A stretch of 51,315 bases of DNA, from assembly GCA_023461075.1 (NCBI GenBank), contig JAEWNY010000068.1, positions 1 to 51,315 of the forward strand. Reading direction: 5' to 3'. Source of the DNA: Pseudomonadota bacterium. GTDB lineage: Bacteria > Pseudomonadota > Gammaproteobacteria > Xanthomonadales > Xanthomonadaceae. The notes below the pieces were generated by a model. The model searched no databases. It saw only the letters and a list, made by a program, of their open reading frames with translations, and was not told the DNA's origin. Of this stretch, positions 32,557 to 40,705 are shown piece after piece. The translations under genes were made by a program, and so were the position numbers. Each line of letters opens with the position of its first letter. Position 1 is the first letter of the stretch.

Positions 32557-33297
32557 ATGACTTCACGCGTTGCATTCGTCACCGGCGGCACCGGCGGCAT
32601 CGGCACGGCCATCATCAAGCAGCTCGCCGACATGGGACACAAGGTCGCCACTAATTACCGCAGCGAGGAGAAGGCCAGGGCCTGGGGCGAGAAGATGAAG
32701 GCCGATGGCTACGACATCCTGCTGGTCAAGGGTGATGTCACCTTCGCCGACGATGCCGGGAAGATGGTGAAGGAGGTCGAGGAAAAACTCGGCCCGGTCG
32801 AGATCCTGGTCAACAACGCCGGCATCACCCGCGACGGCACCTTCCACAAGATGAAGGAAGACCAGTGGTGCGATGTCATCAACACCAACCTCAATTCCTG
32901 CTTCAACGTCACCCGCCCGGTGATCGAGGGCATGCGTGACCGCAAGTGGGGCCGCATCATCCAGATCAGCTCCATCAACGGGCTCAAGGGCCAGTACGGC
33001 CAGGCCAATTACGCCGCGGCCAAGGCCGGCATGCACGGCTTCACCATTTCGCTGGCGCGCGAGAACGCCCGCAACGGGATCACCGTCAACACCATCTCGC
33101 CCGGCTACATCGCCACCGACATGGTGATGGCGGTACCCGAGGAAGTGCGCGCCAAGATCGTCGCCGACATCCCCACCGGCCGGCTCGGCACGCCGGAGGA
33201 AATCGCCTACGGCGTCGGCTTCCTGGCCGGCGACCAGGCCGGATGGATCACCGGCTCCAACCTCGATATCAACGGCGGCCACCACATGGGCTGGTGA
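32557..33297 (+). CDS. phaB: Acetoacetyl-CoA reductase
   Basis: A 246-residue SDR with TGGTGGIGTAI (NADP loop, about 8-18), NNAGITRD, the Ser in QISSINGLKGQYGQ and YAAAKAG (catalytic Tyr-Lys), and a C-terminus ending GGHHMGW as in PhaB proteins. It reduces acetoacetyl-CoA to (R)-3-hydroxybutyryl-CoA for polyhydroxybutyrate. The phaR regulator follows. phaC, phaA and phaE are not in the window. Confidence 0.92.
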   Translation: MTSRVAFVTGGTGGIGTAIIKQLADMGHKVATNYRSEEKARAWGEKMKADGYDILLVKGDVTFADDAGKMVKEVEEKLGPVEILVNNAGITRDGTFHKMKEDQWCDVINTNLNSCFNVTRPVIEGMRDRKWGRIIQISSINGLKGQYGQANYAAAKAGMHGFTISLARENARNGITVNTISPGYIATDMVMAVPEEVRAKIVADIPTGRLGTPEEIAYGVGFLAGDQAGWITGSNLDINGGHHMGW

Positions 33298-33325
33298 CAC
33301 CCGGTCCAGCACCGGACATCGAACA

Positions 33326-33346
33326 GGGCCCGGCAAAAGCGGGCCC
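33326..33346 (+). terminator. Hairpin after phaB
   Basis: Seven-bp stem GGGCCCG / CGGGCCC with a 7-nt loop, 28 nt past the phaB stop. Only a weak U-stretch follows, so it may reduce rather than stop read-through to phaR. Confidence 0.5.
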
Positions 33347-33434
33347 CATTCATGTGTGACGCGATTTTTCCGGGAGTTGCGCACCCTGCTGCGCTGCGTC
33401 ATCCTGCAAGGATTCCACAGGGGTCCGCCATCGA

Positions 33435-33923
33435 ATGGCCACGCGCATCATCAAGAAATACCCGAACCGCCGTCTCTACGACACCGAGATTTCCAGCTAC
33501 ATCACGGTCGAGGAAGTGAGGCAGTTGATCCTCGATGGGGAGAATTTCGAGGTGCGCGATGCCAAGAGCGGCGAGGACCTGACCCGACAAGTGCTGCTGC
33601 AGATCATCGCCGAGCAGGAACAGGGCGGCGAGCCGGTGCTGTCCACCCAGTTGCTCAGCCAGATCATCCGTTTCTACGGCGATTCGATGCAGGGGTTCAT
33701 GGGCAACTACCTGGAGCGCTCGATGCAGCTGTTCCTGGAGCAACAGAACCAGTTCCGCCAGCAGCTCGGCGGCATGCTGGGGCAAACGCCGTGGACGATG
33801 ATGAACCAGATGGCGGAGCGCAACTTGGAGGCGTGGACGCAGTTCCAGAAGTTCATGGCCGGCCAGGCCGCCAATGCCAAGCCCGGCGACAACGGCAACG
33901 ACAAGCCCGGCGGCAAGCGCTGA
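33435..33923 (+). CDS. phaR: Polyhydroxyalkanoate synthesis regulator PhaR
   Basis: A 162-residue protein. The N-terminal DNA/PHB-binding domain begins RIIKKYPNRRLYDTEISSYI (about 4-23) with VEEVRQLILDGENFEV; a helical region with MQLFLEQQNQFRQQLG follows and a Gly/Asn/Lys-rich tail. PhaR represses phasin and PHB genes and is released on binding polymer. It lies between two reductase genes and 1 nt before the second. Confidence 0.95.
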   Translation: MATRIIKKYPNRRLYDTEISSYITVEEVRQLILDGENFEVRDAKSGEDLTRQVLLQIIAEQEQGGEPVLSTQLLSQIIRFYGDSMQGFMGNYLERSMQLFLEQQNQFRQQLGGMLGQTPWTMMNQMAERNLEAWTQFQKFMAGQAANAKPGDNGNDKPGGKR

Positions 33924-33924
33924 G

Positions 33925-34683
33925 ATGATCTCCGCTGAAAACACGCAACGCCGGCTGGCCGTGGTCACCGGCGGACTGGGCGGCCTTGGCACCGCGATCT
34001 GCCAATCGCTCGCCGCTGCCGGCAACCGCGTCGTCGCCGTGGACCTGGGGGGCAACACCGAACGCATCGCCGCCTTCGATGGGGCGCTCGCCGGTTCCGA
34101 TGCACGCTTTGTGCCACTCGACGTCACCGATTTCGATGCCTGCCGCAGCTTTGCCGAAGCGATGCAGGCCGAACATGGCGGCATCGACATCCTCGTCAAC
34201 GCAGCCGGCATCACCCGCGACACCACCCTGCGCAAGATGGACAAGTCGCAGTGGGACGCGGTGATGAGCGTCAATCTGGATGGCGTGTTCAACCTGACCC
34301 GCCACGTCATCGACGGAATGAGCGAGCGCGGCTTCGGGCGCATCGTCAACATCAGCTCGGTCAACGGCCAGACCGGGCAGTTCGGCCAGACCAATTATTC
34401 CGCGGCCAAGGCCGGCATGCACGGCTTCACCATGGCCTTGGCCCGCGAAGTCGCGCGCAAGGGCGTGACGGTGAACTCCGTCTCGCCCGGCTATTGCGAG
34501 ACCCCGCTGGTGATGGCGATGAACGATGACGTGCGTGCGCAGATCGTCGAGAAGGTGCCGGTCGGCCGACTCGGCCAGCCCGCAGAGATCGCCCGCGCGG
34601 TCGCCTTTCTCTGCGCAAAGGACGCCGGTTTCATCACGGGCGCCAACCTGCCGGTCAACGGCGGGCTGTTCATTGGCTTCTGA
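33925..34683 (+). CDS. SDR-family 3-oxoacyl/acetoacetyl-CoA reductase
   Basis: A 252-residue SDR with VVTGGLGGLGTAI (cofactor loop), NAAGITRDTTLRKM, SSVNGQTGQFGQTNYSAAKAG (in part; catalytic Ser, Tyr, Lys) and NLPVNGGLFIGF at the end. It resembles PhaB and is closely similar in layout to the upstream gene, suggesting a paralogue. ATG 33925 starts 1 nt after the phaR stop, so the two are coupled. Confidence 0.9.
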   Translation: MISAENTQRRLAVVTGGLGGLGTAICQSLAAAGNRVVAVDLGGNTERIAAFDGALAGSDARFVPLDVTDFDACRSFAEAMQAEHGGIDILVNAAGITRDTTLRKMDKSQWDAVMSVNLDGVFNLTRHVIDGMSERGFGRIVNISSVNGQTGQFGQTNYSAAKAGMHGFTMALAREVARKGVTVNSVSPGYCETPLVMAMNDDVRAQIVEKVPVGRLGQPAEIARAVAFLCAKDAGFITGANLPVNGGLFIGF

Positions 34684-34709
34684 CCACCGAACCCCAGACG
34701 GATTTCCCG

Positions 34710-34880
34710 ATGAAACTCACGCCTCCGGCCTTCGCCACCTGGTTCCTTGCCCTGCTGATTGGCCTGCTGGCGCTGGCCGGAAAGCTGGGTTACTTCGCCC
34801 CCACCGCGCCGTACGCATTCTGGATGATGACCACGGCATTCACGATGCTGGTGCTGGGATCGCTGCTGAAAGGCCTGTGA
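34710..34880 (+). CDS. Small membrane protein of 56 residues
   Basis: Reads MKLTPPAFATWFLALLIG at the start and ends LVLGSLLKGL. Two hydrophobic segments (about 9-26 and 34-52) are joined by a short loop with a Tyr-Phe-Ala-Pro turn. It starts 26 nt after the second reductase and is followed by a terminator, so it is likely the last gene of the pha transcript. The family is common in Lysobacter-type genomes as a hypothetical; function unknown. Confidence 0.7.
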   Translation: MKLTPPAFATWFLALLIGLLALAGKLGYFAPTAPYAFWMMTTAFTMLVLGSLLKGL

Positions 34881-34897
34881 CCGATCACGTTGCGGGA

Positions 34898-34923
34898 TGA
34901 AAAAACGGGCCTTTCGGCCCGTT
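34898..34923. terminator. Terminator shared by the pha cluster and the M48 gene
   Basis: Eight-bp stem AACGGGCC / GGCCCGTT (34904-34911, 34916-34923) with a TTTC loop. On the minus strand six U follow immediately, giving a strong terminator for the M48 gene; on the plus strand the tail is weaker. Confidence 0.85.
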
Positions 34924-34946
34924 CTCGTTCCCCGAAGCCTTTCGCC

Positions 34947-35867
34947 TCAGAAACTGTTGCCGGACGATGCGGTCGCATTCGGATCGGTGCAGAAGCGCTG
35001 CTTGTATTCCTCGGCCTTGGGGATCAGCGACTGCAGATGCTGGATGCGGCTTTCCGGGCTGGGATGGGTCGATGCGAACTCCGGGCCGGAGTTGCCACCG
35101 GCCATCTGCGACATGCGTTGCCACAGCGGCACCGCCTCGGCCGGGTTGAAGCAGGCGGCCGCCATCAGCATCAGGCCCACTTCATCGGCCTGCGATTCGT
35201 GTCCGCGCGCATACGGCAATTGCGAGGTCACGCCATAGGCGCTGAACACCGCCTGCTGGATGCCGGGATCGACGCCGCCGACCGCCGCGCCCATCTGCGC
35301 CACCTGCTCGAGTTTCCCGCGGCTCATGCGCTGTGCGCCATGGCGCATCAGCGCGTGGGCGATCTCGTGACCCATCACCACGGCCATGCCATCGGCGTTC
35401 TGCGCGATCGGCACCAGGCCGGTGTAGACCGCCATCTTGCCGCCCGGCAGGGCGAAGGCGTTGGCCTGCTGCGAGTTCAGCACCACCACCTGCCAGTCGA
35501 AATCCTTGGCGAAGTTGCCGGGCTTGAGGCCACGCTCGGCCGCCAAGGCACCCTCGACTTCATCGACCTTGTCGACCAGCCGCGCGGCGATGGTGCGGAT
35601 CTGCTGGGATATCTGCGAGTTGGGATCGACCGGCTGCTCCTGCTGCAGCACTTGTTCGAACGCCTGCAGACCCAGTGCCTCTTCCTGCTCGGCATCGATG
35701 TTCTTGTCGATCAGCACCTTCTCGCCCGTGTACGGATCGACGGTGCGGTTGGAAAAATAGTAGTAAAGGCCATATGCAGCGAACGCCGCAAGGATCAGCA
35801 GCCGCGGATTGAAACCGCGACGGCGCGGTTGTCCGCCGTAGGTACCCTGGTTCGGATTTTGACGCAT
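34947..35867 (-). CDS. M48-family zinc metalloprotease
   Basis: A 306-residue protein with one N-terminal membrane anchor (about 22-38, LLILAAFAAYGLYYYF), zinc motif VVMGHEIAHALMRHG (HExxH), and the third ligand in HESQADEVG. LPGGKMAVYTGL is conserved in the Oma1/LoiP/BepA group. It probably works in the periplasm on envelope quality control. ATG 35867 has GGAG 8 nt upstream. No lipobox and no TPR domain are present, unlike LoiP or BepA. Confidence 0.9.
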   Translation of the reverse strand: MRQNPNQGTYGGQPRRRGFNPRLLILAAFAAYGLYYYFSNRTVDPYTGEKVLIDKNIDAEQEEALGLQAFEQVLQQEQPVDPNSQISQQIRTIAARLVDKVDEVEGALAAERGLKPGNFAKDFDWQVVVLNSQQANAFALPGGKMAVYTGLVPIAQNADGMAVVMGHEIAHALMRHGAQRMSRGKLEQVAQMGAAVGGVDPGIQQAVFSAYGVTSQLPYARGHESQADEVGLMLMAAACFNPAEAVPLWQRMSQMAGGNSGPEFASTHPSPESRIQHLQSLIPKAEEYKQRFCTDPNATASSGNSF

Positions 35868-35923
35868 CGCTTGGATCTCCTTCGCAAGCCACCGGGCATC
35901 GGCGGCGGCACCCCGTCATTGAA

Positions 35924-35958
35924 AACCGCCCGGCCCGATGGGCTCGTGAAAGCCGGGC
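35924..35958 (-). terminator. Hairpin with U-run after the FGE-domain lipoprotein gene
   Basis: Stem GCCCGGC / GCCGGGC (35928-35934, 35952-35958) with a 17-nt loop; on the minus strand GGUUUU follows. A competing small hairpin GCCC-GAT-GGGC lies in its loop. It separates the gene from the downstream M48 gene. Confidence 0.55.
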
Positions 35959-36027
35959 CGGAGCGGCTGAACGCCACCCTACACGCTTCGCCGGCCATCG
36001 CCCATCGCTGCGGCCTGGCGTTCACGG

Positions 36028-37887
36028 TCAAAGATCGCGGACCATGCGGAATCCGGTGCGTGCATTGGTGATGTCGTGGGCCTGCGCCATTCGCCAGGCT
36101 GAGCGCGCCTGTGCCGGTGCACTCGACCAGGTGCCGCCACGCACCACCCGGCTGCGGCAACCGGGGTTGAACCAGGCGCCGCCATCGGCCGGCGCGCGGC
36201 GATAACCCTGATGCCAGCAGTCCATCATCCACTCGCCCACGTTGCCTGCCATGCCGTGCAGTCCGAAGCGGTTGGCGGCATCGCGCCGGACCGGTGCCGG
36301 ACCCCAGAACCCGTCGCGATAACCCTGGAACGCGTTGCCCCAGCGCCGGCCCGAAGGCGAACGATCGAGGCTGCCGGTGAGGTTGCCCGATCCACGCGGC
36401 GGCTCGCCATCGCCCCACGGGAATCGGGTCTGCCCGCCTGCGCGCAAGGCGTATTCGAACTCGGCCTCGTGCGGCAGCCGATAGCGCTGGCCGGTCTTCT
36501 CCGACAGCCACTCGGCATAGGCCTCCGCATCGCGCACATCCACGTGCAGCACCGGCAGGTCGCCGGCGGCCGGGCGACCGGCATAGTCGTGCTGCCAGGT
36601 GATGTCGTTGCGCAGCACGAAGTTGCCGCTGCGTTCGGCATAGACCACCGAGTAGCCGCGACGCTCGGCGCGGGTGCGATAGCCGGTCGCGGCGATGAAA
36701 CGACCGAACTCGGACACGGTCGCTTCGGTCCGCGCCATCGCGAAGCCACGCGCGAAGGTCACCTGGTGCTGCGGCCGTTCGGCCTTGCTGGAATCGCGCT
36801 CGTCCTGCGGCGCACCCATGAGGAAGGCGCCGTGCGGCACGACGACCATCTCCGGACCGCGTCCTCCGTCCGCAATCGCGTCGCTGAAGCGCTGGCCCGG
36901 CCGGTGAACGCCGTAGCGCGTCGCGAGCTCGAGTCGCTGGCGCGCGGCGCCGACGCGCACGTCGCCCTGCGTGGCAATCTCCTGCAATCGATCGATGGTC
37001 TCCGCTGCCTCGCGCAGCGCGCCGAATTCGCCAGGCGCCTCGAGCCGCCGCAGGACGTCGGCATACAGCCGCGCGCTGCGCGCCTCGCGTCGCAGGTCGA
37101 TGCGCCGTTTCGCCTCGGCGACCTGGGTGGCATCGGCACGGCCCAGCCGCGTGGCGTGTGCGAGCCATGCTTCGGCCTGCTCGAAATCATCCTCGCGCGC
37201 GGCCTCAGAGGCCCGCGCCAGCATCCGCAGCTCGACCGACGCCAGGCCGCGTGCCGCGCGCACGTCCAGCGGGCGATTGCGCAGCACTTCACGGAAGGCG
37301 GTGATCGCACCGATGCCGCTTTCGCCCAGGTTGCCGGCGGCCACCTGTTCCTCGCCGTGCAGCAGCAGCGCCTGCAGGCGATCGGCCGCGTCGACGCGGG
37401 TCAGGTAGTCGAGGGTGCGCGGATCCTCCGGCGCGATCGAACGCGCGACCGCGGCGATCGCGTGCGCCCGCGCGATGTCGACGCCGTCGCTTGCATCGCC
37501 TTCCAGCACCTCACTGCCAAGCACGAACAGCGCATCGGCGGCCTTCGACAATCCATCCATCGTCGCTTCATCAAGCGGCTGCTCGCGCAGGATCGCCAGG
37601 TAGATCGGAATCGCCGAATCGGCATCCTCGTAAAGTCGTCCCTGCTCCAGCGCTTCGGCGGCCCGACGGCGTGCTTCGATGATCCCGTCGTCATCGACCT
37701 CGACCACCGGGACCTGCCAATCGAGCGCATAGATCGGCCGCTCGTCCTCGCTGATGCTGACCAGCCCGCGGCGCAGGCGCGTTTCGGCCACGCTGGCATC
37801 CGGCACGGGTGCCGACTCCTCGCGCCCACAGGCCACGAGCAGGCTGATGAGGAGGATCGAAATCGGGCGCAGGCACGGGCGTCGCAT
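36028..37887 (-). CDS. Lipoprotein with sulfatase-modifying-factor (FGE-like) domain
   Basis: A 619-residue protein. Lipobox LLVACGRE gives an acylated Cys near residue 20. Residues about 60-330 are helical, TPR-like. The C-terminal SUMF1/FGE-like domain (about 365-617) has EMVVVPHGAFLMGAPQDE, LPHEAEFEYALRAGG, GNVGEWMMDCWHQGY and VVRGGTWSS. Only scattered Cys are present, so true formylglycine generation is unlikely; many such domains bind ligands or act on kinase-linked systems. It is divergent from rnd and probably sits on the periplasmic side of an envelope membrane. Confidence 0.88.
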   Translation of the reverse strand: MRRPCLRPISILLISLLVACGREESAPVPDASVAETRLRRGLVSISEDERPIYALDWQVPVVEVDDDGIIEARRRAAEALEQGRLYEDADSAIPIYLAILREQPLDEATMDGLSKAADALFVLGSEVLEGDASDGVDIARAHAIAAVARSIAPEDPRTLDYLTRVDAADRLQALLLHGEEQVAAGNLGESGIGAITAFREVLRNRPLDVRAARGLASVELRMLARASEAAREDDFEQAEAWLAHATRLGRADATQVAEAKRRIDLRREARSARLYADVLRRLEAPGEFGALREAAETIDRLQEIATQGDVRVGAARQRLELATRYGVHRPGQRFSDAIADGGRGPEMVVVPHGAFLMGAPQDERDSSKAERPQHQVTFARGFAMARTEATVSEFGRFIAATGYRTRAERRGYSVVYAERSGNFVLRNDITWQHDYAGRPAAGDLPVLHVDVRDAEAYAEWLSEKTGQRYRLPHEAEFEYALRAGGQTRFPWGDGEPPRGSGNLTGSLDRSPSGRRWGNAFQGYRDGFWGPAPVRRDAANRFGLHGMAGNVGEWMMDCWHQGYRRAPADGGAWFNPGCRSRVVRGGTWSSAPAQARSAWRMAQAHDITNARTGFRMVRDL

Positions 37888-37930
37888 CCGCCTAGGGTAT
37901 CGTTAGCGGCCTTTCCGACAGCCGAACGAC

Positions 37931-39010
37931 GTGACGCCACTCTGGATCGACCGACCCGAAGACCTGCGCGAGGCGCTGCGCGATGTGCACGATCGCGTCG
38001 GCATCGACACCGAATTCGTCCGCGAACGCACCTGGTGGCCGATCCTGGCGCTGGTGCAGATAGCGCTCGGCGAGCGCATCCTGCTGGTCGATGCCACCGT
38101 GCCCGGCATGCCGGAGGCGCTGGCCGAACTGCTGCACGACGAGTCGGTATTGAAGATCATGCACAGCCCGAGCGAGGATCTGGTGGCCTTCGGGCACACC
38201 TGCCACGCGCTGCCGGCCCCGCTGTTCGATACCCAGGCCGCGGCCGCCTTGTGCGGCATGGGCGCGGGGCTGGGTTACCAGAAGCTGGTGGCCGAAGCAC
38301 TCGAGATTGCGCTGGAGAAAGGCGAACAACGCTCGGACTGGCTGCGCCGGCCGCTGAGCGCATCGCAATGCGAATATGCGGCCGATGACGTGCGCTACCT
38401 CCATCGCCTGCATGAGTTGCTGGCCGGCAAACTGGCCGCGACAGGTCGCGGCGACTGGTTGCAGGACGATGCCGAACGCACGCTGCGCAACGCCGCCGAT
38501 GACCGCCTCGACCGCTGGCCGCACGTCGGCATGCGCGCAGCGCAGGATTTCGATGCCGCATCCCAGGCGCGATTGCTGCGGCTGATGCGCTGGCGCGAGC
38601 ACACCGCCCGCGCGCGCGACCTGCCGAAGAACTGGGTGATCGAGCCCGTGCTGGCCCTGCAACTGGCGCAGCGGCCACCGACCGACTTCGACGCCCTGCG
38701 CGAACTGCTGGATGCCACTCCGAAATCGCCGCGCAAACTGGCGCGGGAATTGTGGAGCGCCCTGCAGACGCCGCTTGATGACGAGGCGATCATGCCGCCG
38801 GTCCGACGCGATGGCGACATCGACAAGACGCGGTTGAAGAAACTGCAACAGGCGGTGGCCGATGTCGCTGCCGAACACCATATCCCCGAAGGCGTGCTTG
38901 CTTCACGGCGCTGGCTGGAGTCGTTGCTGGAGAGCGGCGAGTGGCCGGATGCGCTACACGGGTGGCGCCGCGACCTGCTGGCGCCGCGCTTCGCATCGAT
39001 CCTTGCTTGA
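37931..39010 (+). CDS. rnd: Ribonuclease D
   Basis: A 359-residue DEDDy exonuclease: ExoI IDTEFVRERTWWP (about 25-37), ExoII SPSEDLVAF, ExoIII YAADDVRYLHRL (Tyr and Asp), then an HRDC domain at about 205-285. It trims the 3' ends of tRNA precursors. The start is GTG, which gives the normal N-terminus. It converges on the serine hydrolase gene with only 11 nt between the stops. Confidence 0.94.
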   Translation: MTPLWIDRPEDLREALRDVHDRVGIDTEFVRERTWWPILALVQIALGERILLVDATVPGMPEALAELLHDESVLKIMHSPSEDLVAFGHTCHALPAPLFDTQAAAALCGMGAGLGYQKLVAEALEIALEKGEQRSDWLRRPLSASQCEYAADDVRYLHRLHELLAGKLAATGRGDWLQDDAERTLRNAADDRLDRWPHVGMRAAQDFDAASQARLLRLMRWREHTARARDLPKNWVIEPVLALQLAQRPPTDFDALRELLDATPKSPRKLARELWSALQTPLDDEAIMPPVRRDGDIDKTRLKKLQQAVADVAAEHHIPEGVLASRRWLESLLESGEWPDALHGWRRDLLAPRFASILA

Positions 39011-39021
39011 GCGCTTGAGGC

Positions 39022-40632
39022 TCAGCGCACCGGACAATCACCGATGCGGTCGAAGGCCAGGTCCTCGAAGTCATCGCTGAAGTCGCCATCGGGGTCGAGC
39101 TTGGCCATGGTCAGGCGATCGGATCTTTCCGCATGCGGCGCGAAATGCAGCCACGCCTCGCTCAAGGCGCCGTCATCCCATTCCACCAGCCAGCCGTGGC
39201 GGCTTGCCATCACCCGCCCTTTCATGCGCGGCGACTTGACTGCGGCAAACCGCACCGCGCCCTTGAGGTCGGGGCAGATCGACACCTCGCCAAACCATGG
39301 ATCGCGCCACCGTGCCAGCTTCCCGCGCAATTCGGCTGCACTCGCCGCCTTGCGGTCCGATGTATTTGGGATGCGCGACGCGGCCTTCGTCGCCGAGGCC
39401 TTGCGCTCGTCTTCCAGCAGCCGCGCATAGCCTTCGACGCCGGGGTTCTCTTGCGGGCGGGTGAAATGCTTGGTCAGCGCCTGCATCAGCACGGTGCGCG
39501 CCTCGTCGGCATCGCCATTGATCAGCACCACGATGCCGACGTTCTTCTGCGGCAAAAGCGTCATTGCCGAGTACATGCCGGACAGCGTGCCGGTATGCGC
39601 GACGCGCTGGGTACCGTCGATGTCGGACAGCCGCCAGCCATAGCCGTAGGCGCTGAAATGGCTGCCGTCCCAGCGCTTCATCCGCGCCGACAGCGGCATC
39701 GGCTGCTGCGCAGTCCACGCCGCGTCTCGCTGCGCGTCCGACAACCACGGTTTGCCGTCGGCCTGAACGCCGACATGCTGCGGATCAAGCCACATCGAAG
39801 CCCACGTCAGCATGTCGTCAAGGCTGCAGCGCACGCCACCGGCCGCGGCCATCGTGCTGACCGGAACGACATCGCCATCACGATTGACCACGCTGAAACG
39901 GCCATCGCGCTCGCGGTGTGGCTGGGCGATGTTGTCCAATTCGTCGCGACGGAACTCGCCGACGCGGCAGCGATCCAGCCCCAGCGGCGCGAACACCTCG
40001 CGCTGCATGAGTGTTTCATACGAGGCACCGCCCGCCTTCGCGGCGACTTCGCCCGCGACGATGTAGAGCGTGTTGTCGTAGGCATAACGCGAGCGGAAGC
40101 TCCACTTCGGCTTGAGGTAACGCATGCCGTGCAGCACGTCGGCGCGGGTGAAGTGGTTGGGCTCGGGCCAGAGCATCAGGTCGCCTGCACCCGCCGGCAA
40201 GCCGCTGTTGTGGATCAGCAGGTCGCGTACCTGCATCTCGCGCGTCACCCAGTCTTCGTGCATGCGGAAGTCTGGCAGGTGCCGTATCACCGGATCATCC
40301 CATTTCAGTTTGCCCTGGTCGACCAGGCGGCCCAGCAGCGCGCCGGTCATCGCCTTGCTGTTGGAGGCGATCTTGAACACCGACCGGCTGTCGATGCGAT
40401 GGCCGCTGCCGATATCGGTTTCGCCGCGGGTGCCGCGATAGATGACCTGGCCGTCGCGCACCACGCCGACCGCGAGACCGGGAAGCTTGTAGCGTGCGAT
40501 CGCGGCATCGACCTCGCGGTCAAGCACTGCCGCCTCACTGGCAGGCGATGCGCGGGTTTGAGCCACCGCCTGCTGTTCGCCGCAAAGGGCAAGAATCACC
40601 ACAACCGTGCAGAAACTCGCTAATGGATGCAT
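39022..40632 (-). CDS. Exported serine hydrolase, class C beta-lactamase fold
   Basis: A 536-residue protein with a signal peptide (about 1-24, ending AVAQ). The beta-lactamase/transpeptidase-like domain (about 40-390) has SNSKAMT (SxxK nucleophile), YDN (YxN) and HTGTLSGMYS in place of KTG. A C-terminal domain of about 130 residues (from about 405) ends in DCPVR. Relatives include D-aminopeptidases, carboxypeptidases and esterases. It follows the TonB-dependent receptor on the same strand beyond a strong terminator. A role on D-amino-acid peptides is inferred from the neighbouring peptidoglycan genes. Confidence 0.88.
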   Translation of the reverse strand: MHPLASFCTVVVILALCGEQQAVAQTRASPASEAAVLDREVDAAIARYKLPGLAVGVVRDGQVIYRGTRGETDIGSGHRIDSRSVFKIASNSKAMTGALLGRLVDQGKLKWDDPVIRHLPDFRMHEDWVTREMQVRDLLIHNSGLPAGAGDLMLWPEPNHFTRADVLHGMRYLKPKWSFRSRYAYDNTLYIVAGEVAAKAGGASYETLMQREVFAPLGLDRCRVGEFRRDELDNIAQPHRERDGRFSVVNRDGDVVPVSTMAAAGGVRCSLDDMLTWASMWLDPQHVGVQADGKPWLSDAQRDAAWTAQQPMPLSARMKRWDGSHFSAYGYGWRLSDIDGTQRVAHTGTLSGMYSAMTLLPQKNVGIVVLINGDADEARTVLMQALTKHFTRPQENPGVEGYARLLEDERKASATKAASRIPNTSDRKAASAAELRGKLARWRDPWFGEVSICPDLKGAVRFAAVKSPRMKGRVMASRHGWLVEWDDGALSEAWLHFAPHAERSDRLTMAKLDPDGDFSDDFEDLAFDRIGDCPVR

Positions 40633-40661
40633 GGCTAACCGGACTCCGCGCTCAGGTCTCG

Positions 40662-40688
40662 AAAAAAAGCGGCCCGTTTCCGGGCCGC
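40662..40688 (-). terminator. Terminator of the TonB-dependent receptor gene
   Basis: Eight-bp stem GCGGCCCG / CGGGCCGC (40669-40676, 40681-40688) with a 4-nt loop. On the minus strand seven U follow (40668-40662). It lies 17 nt past the receptor stop and 30 nt before the serine hydrolase ATG. Confidence 0.9.
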
Positions 40689-40705
40689 CCAAGCTTGAAC
40701 CGGGA

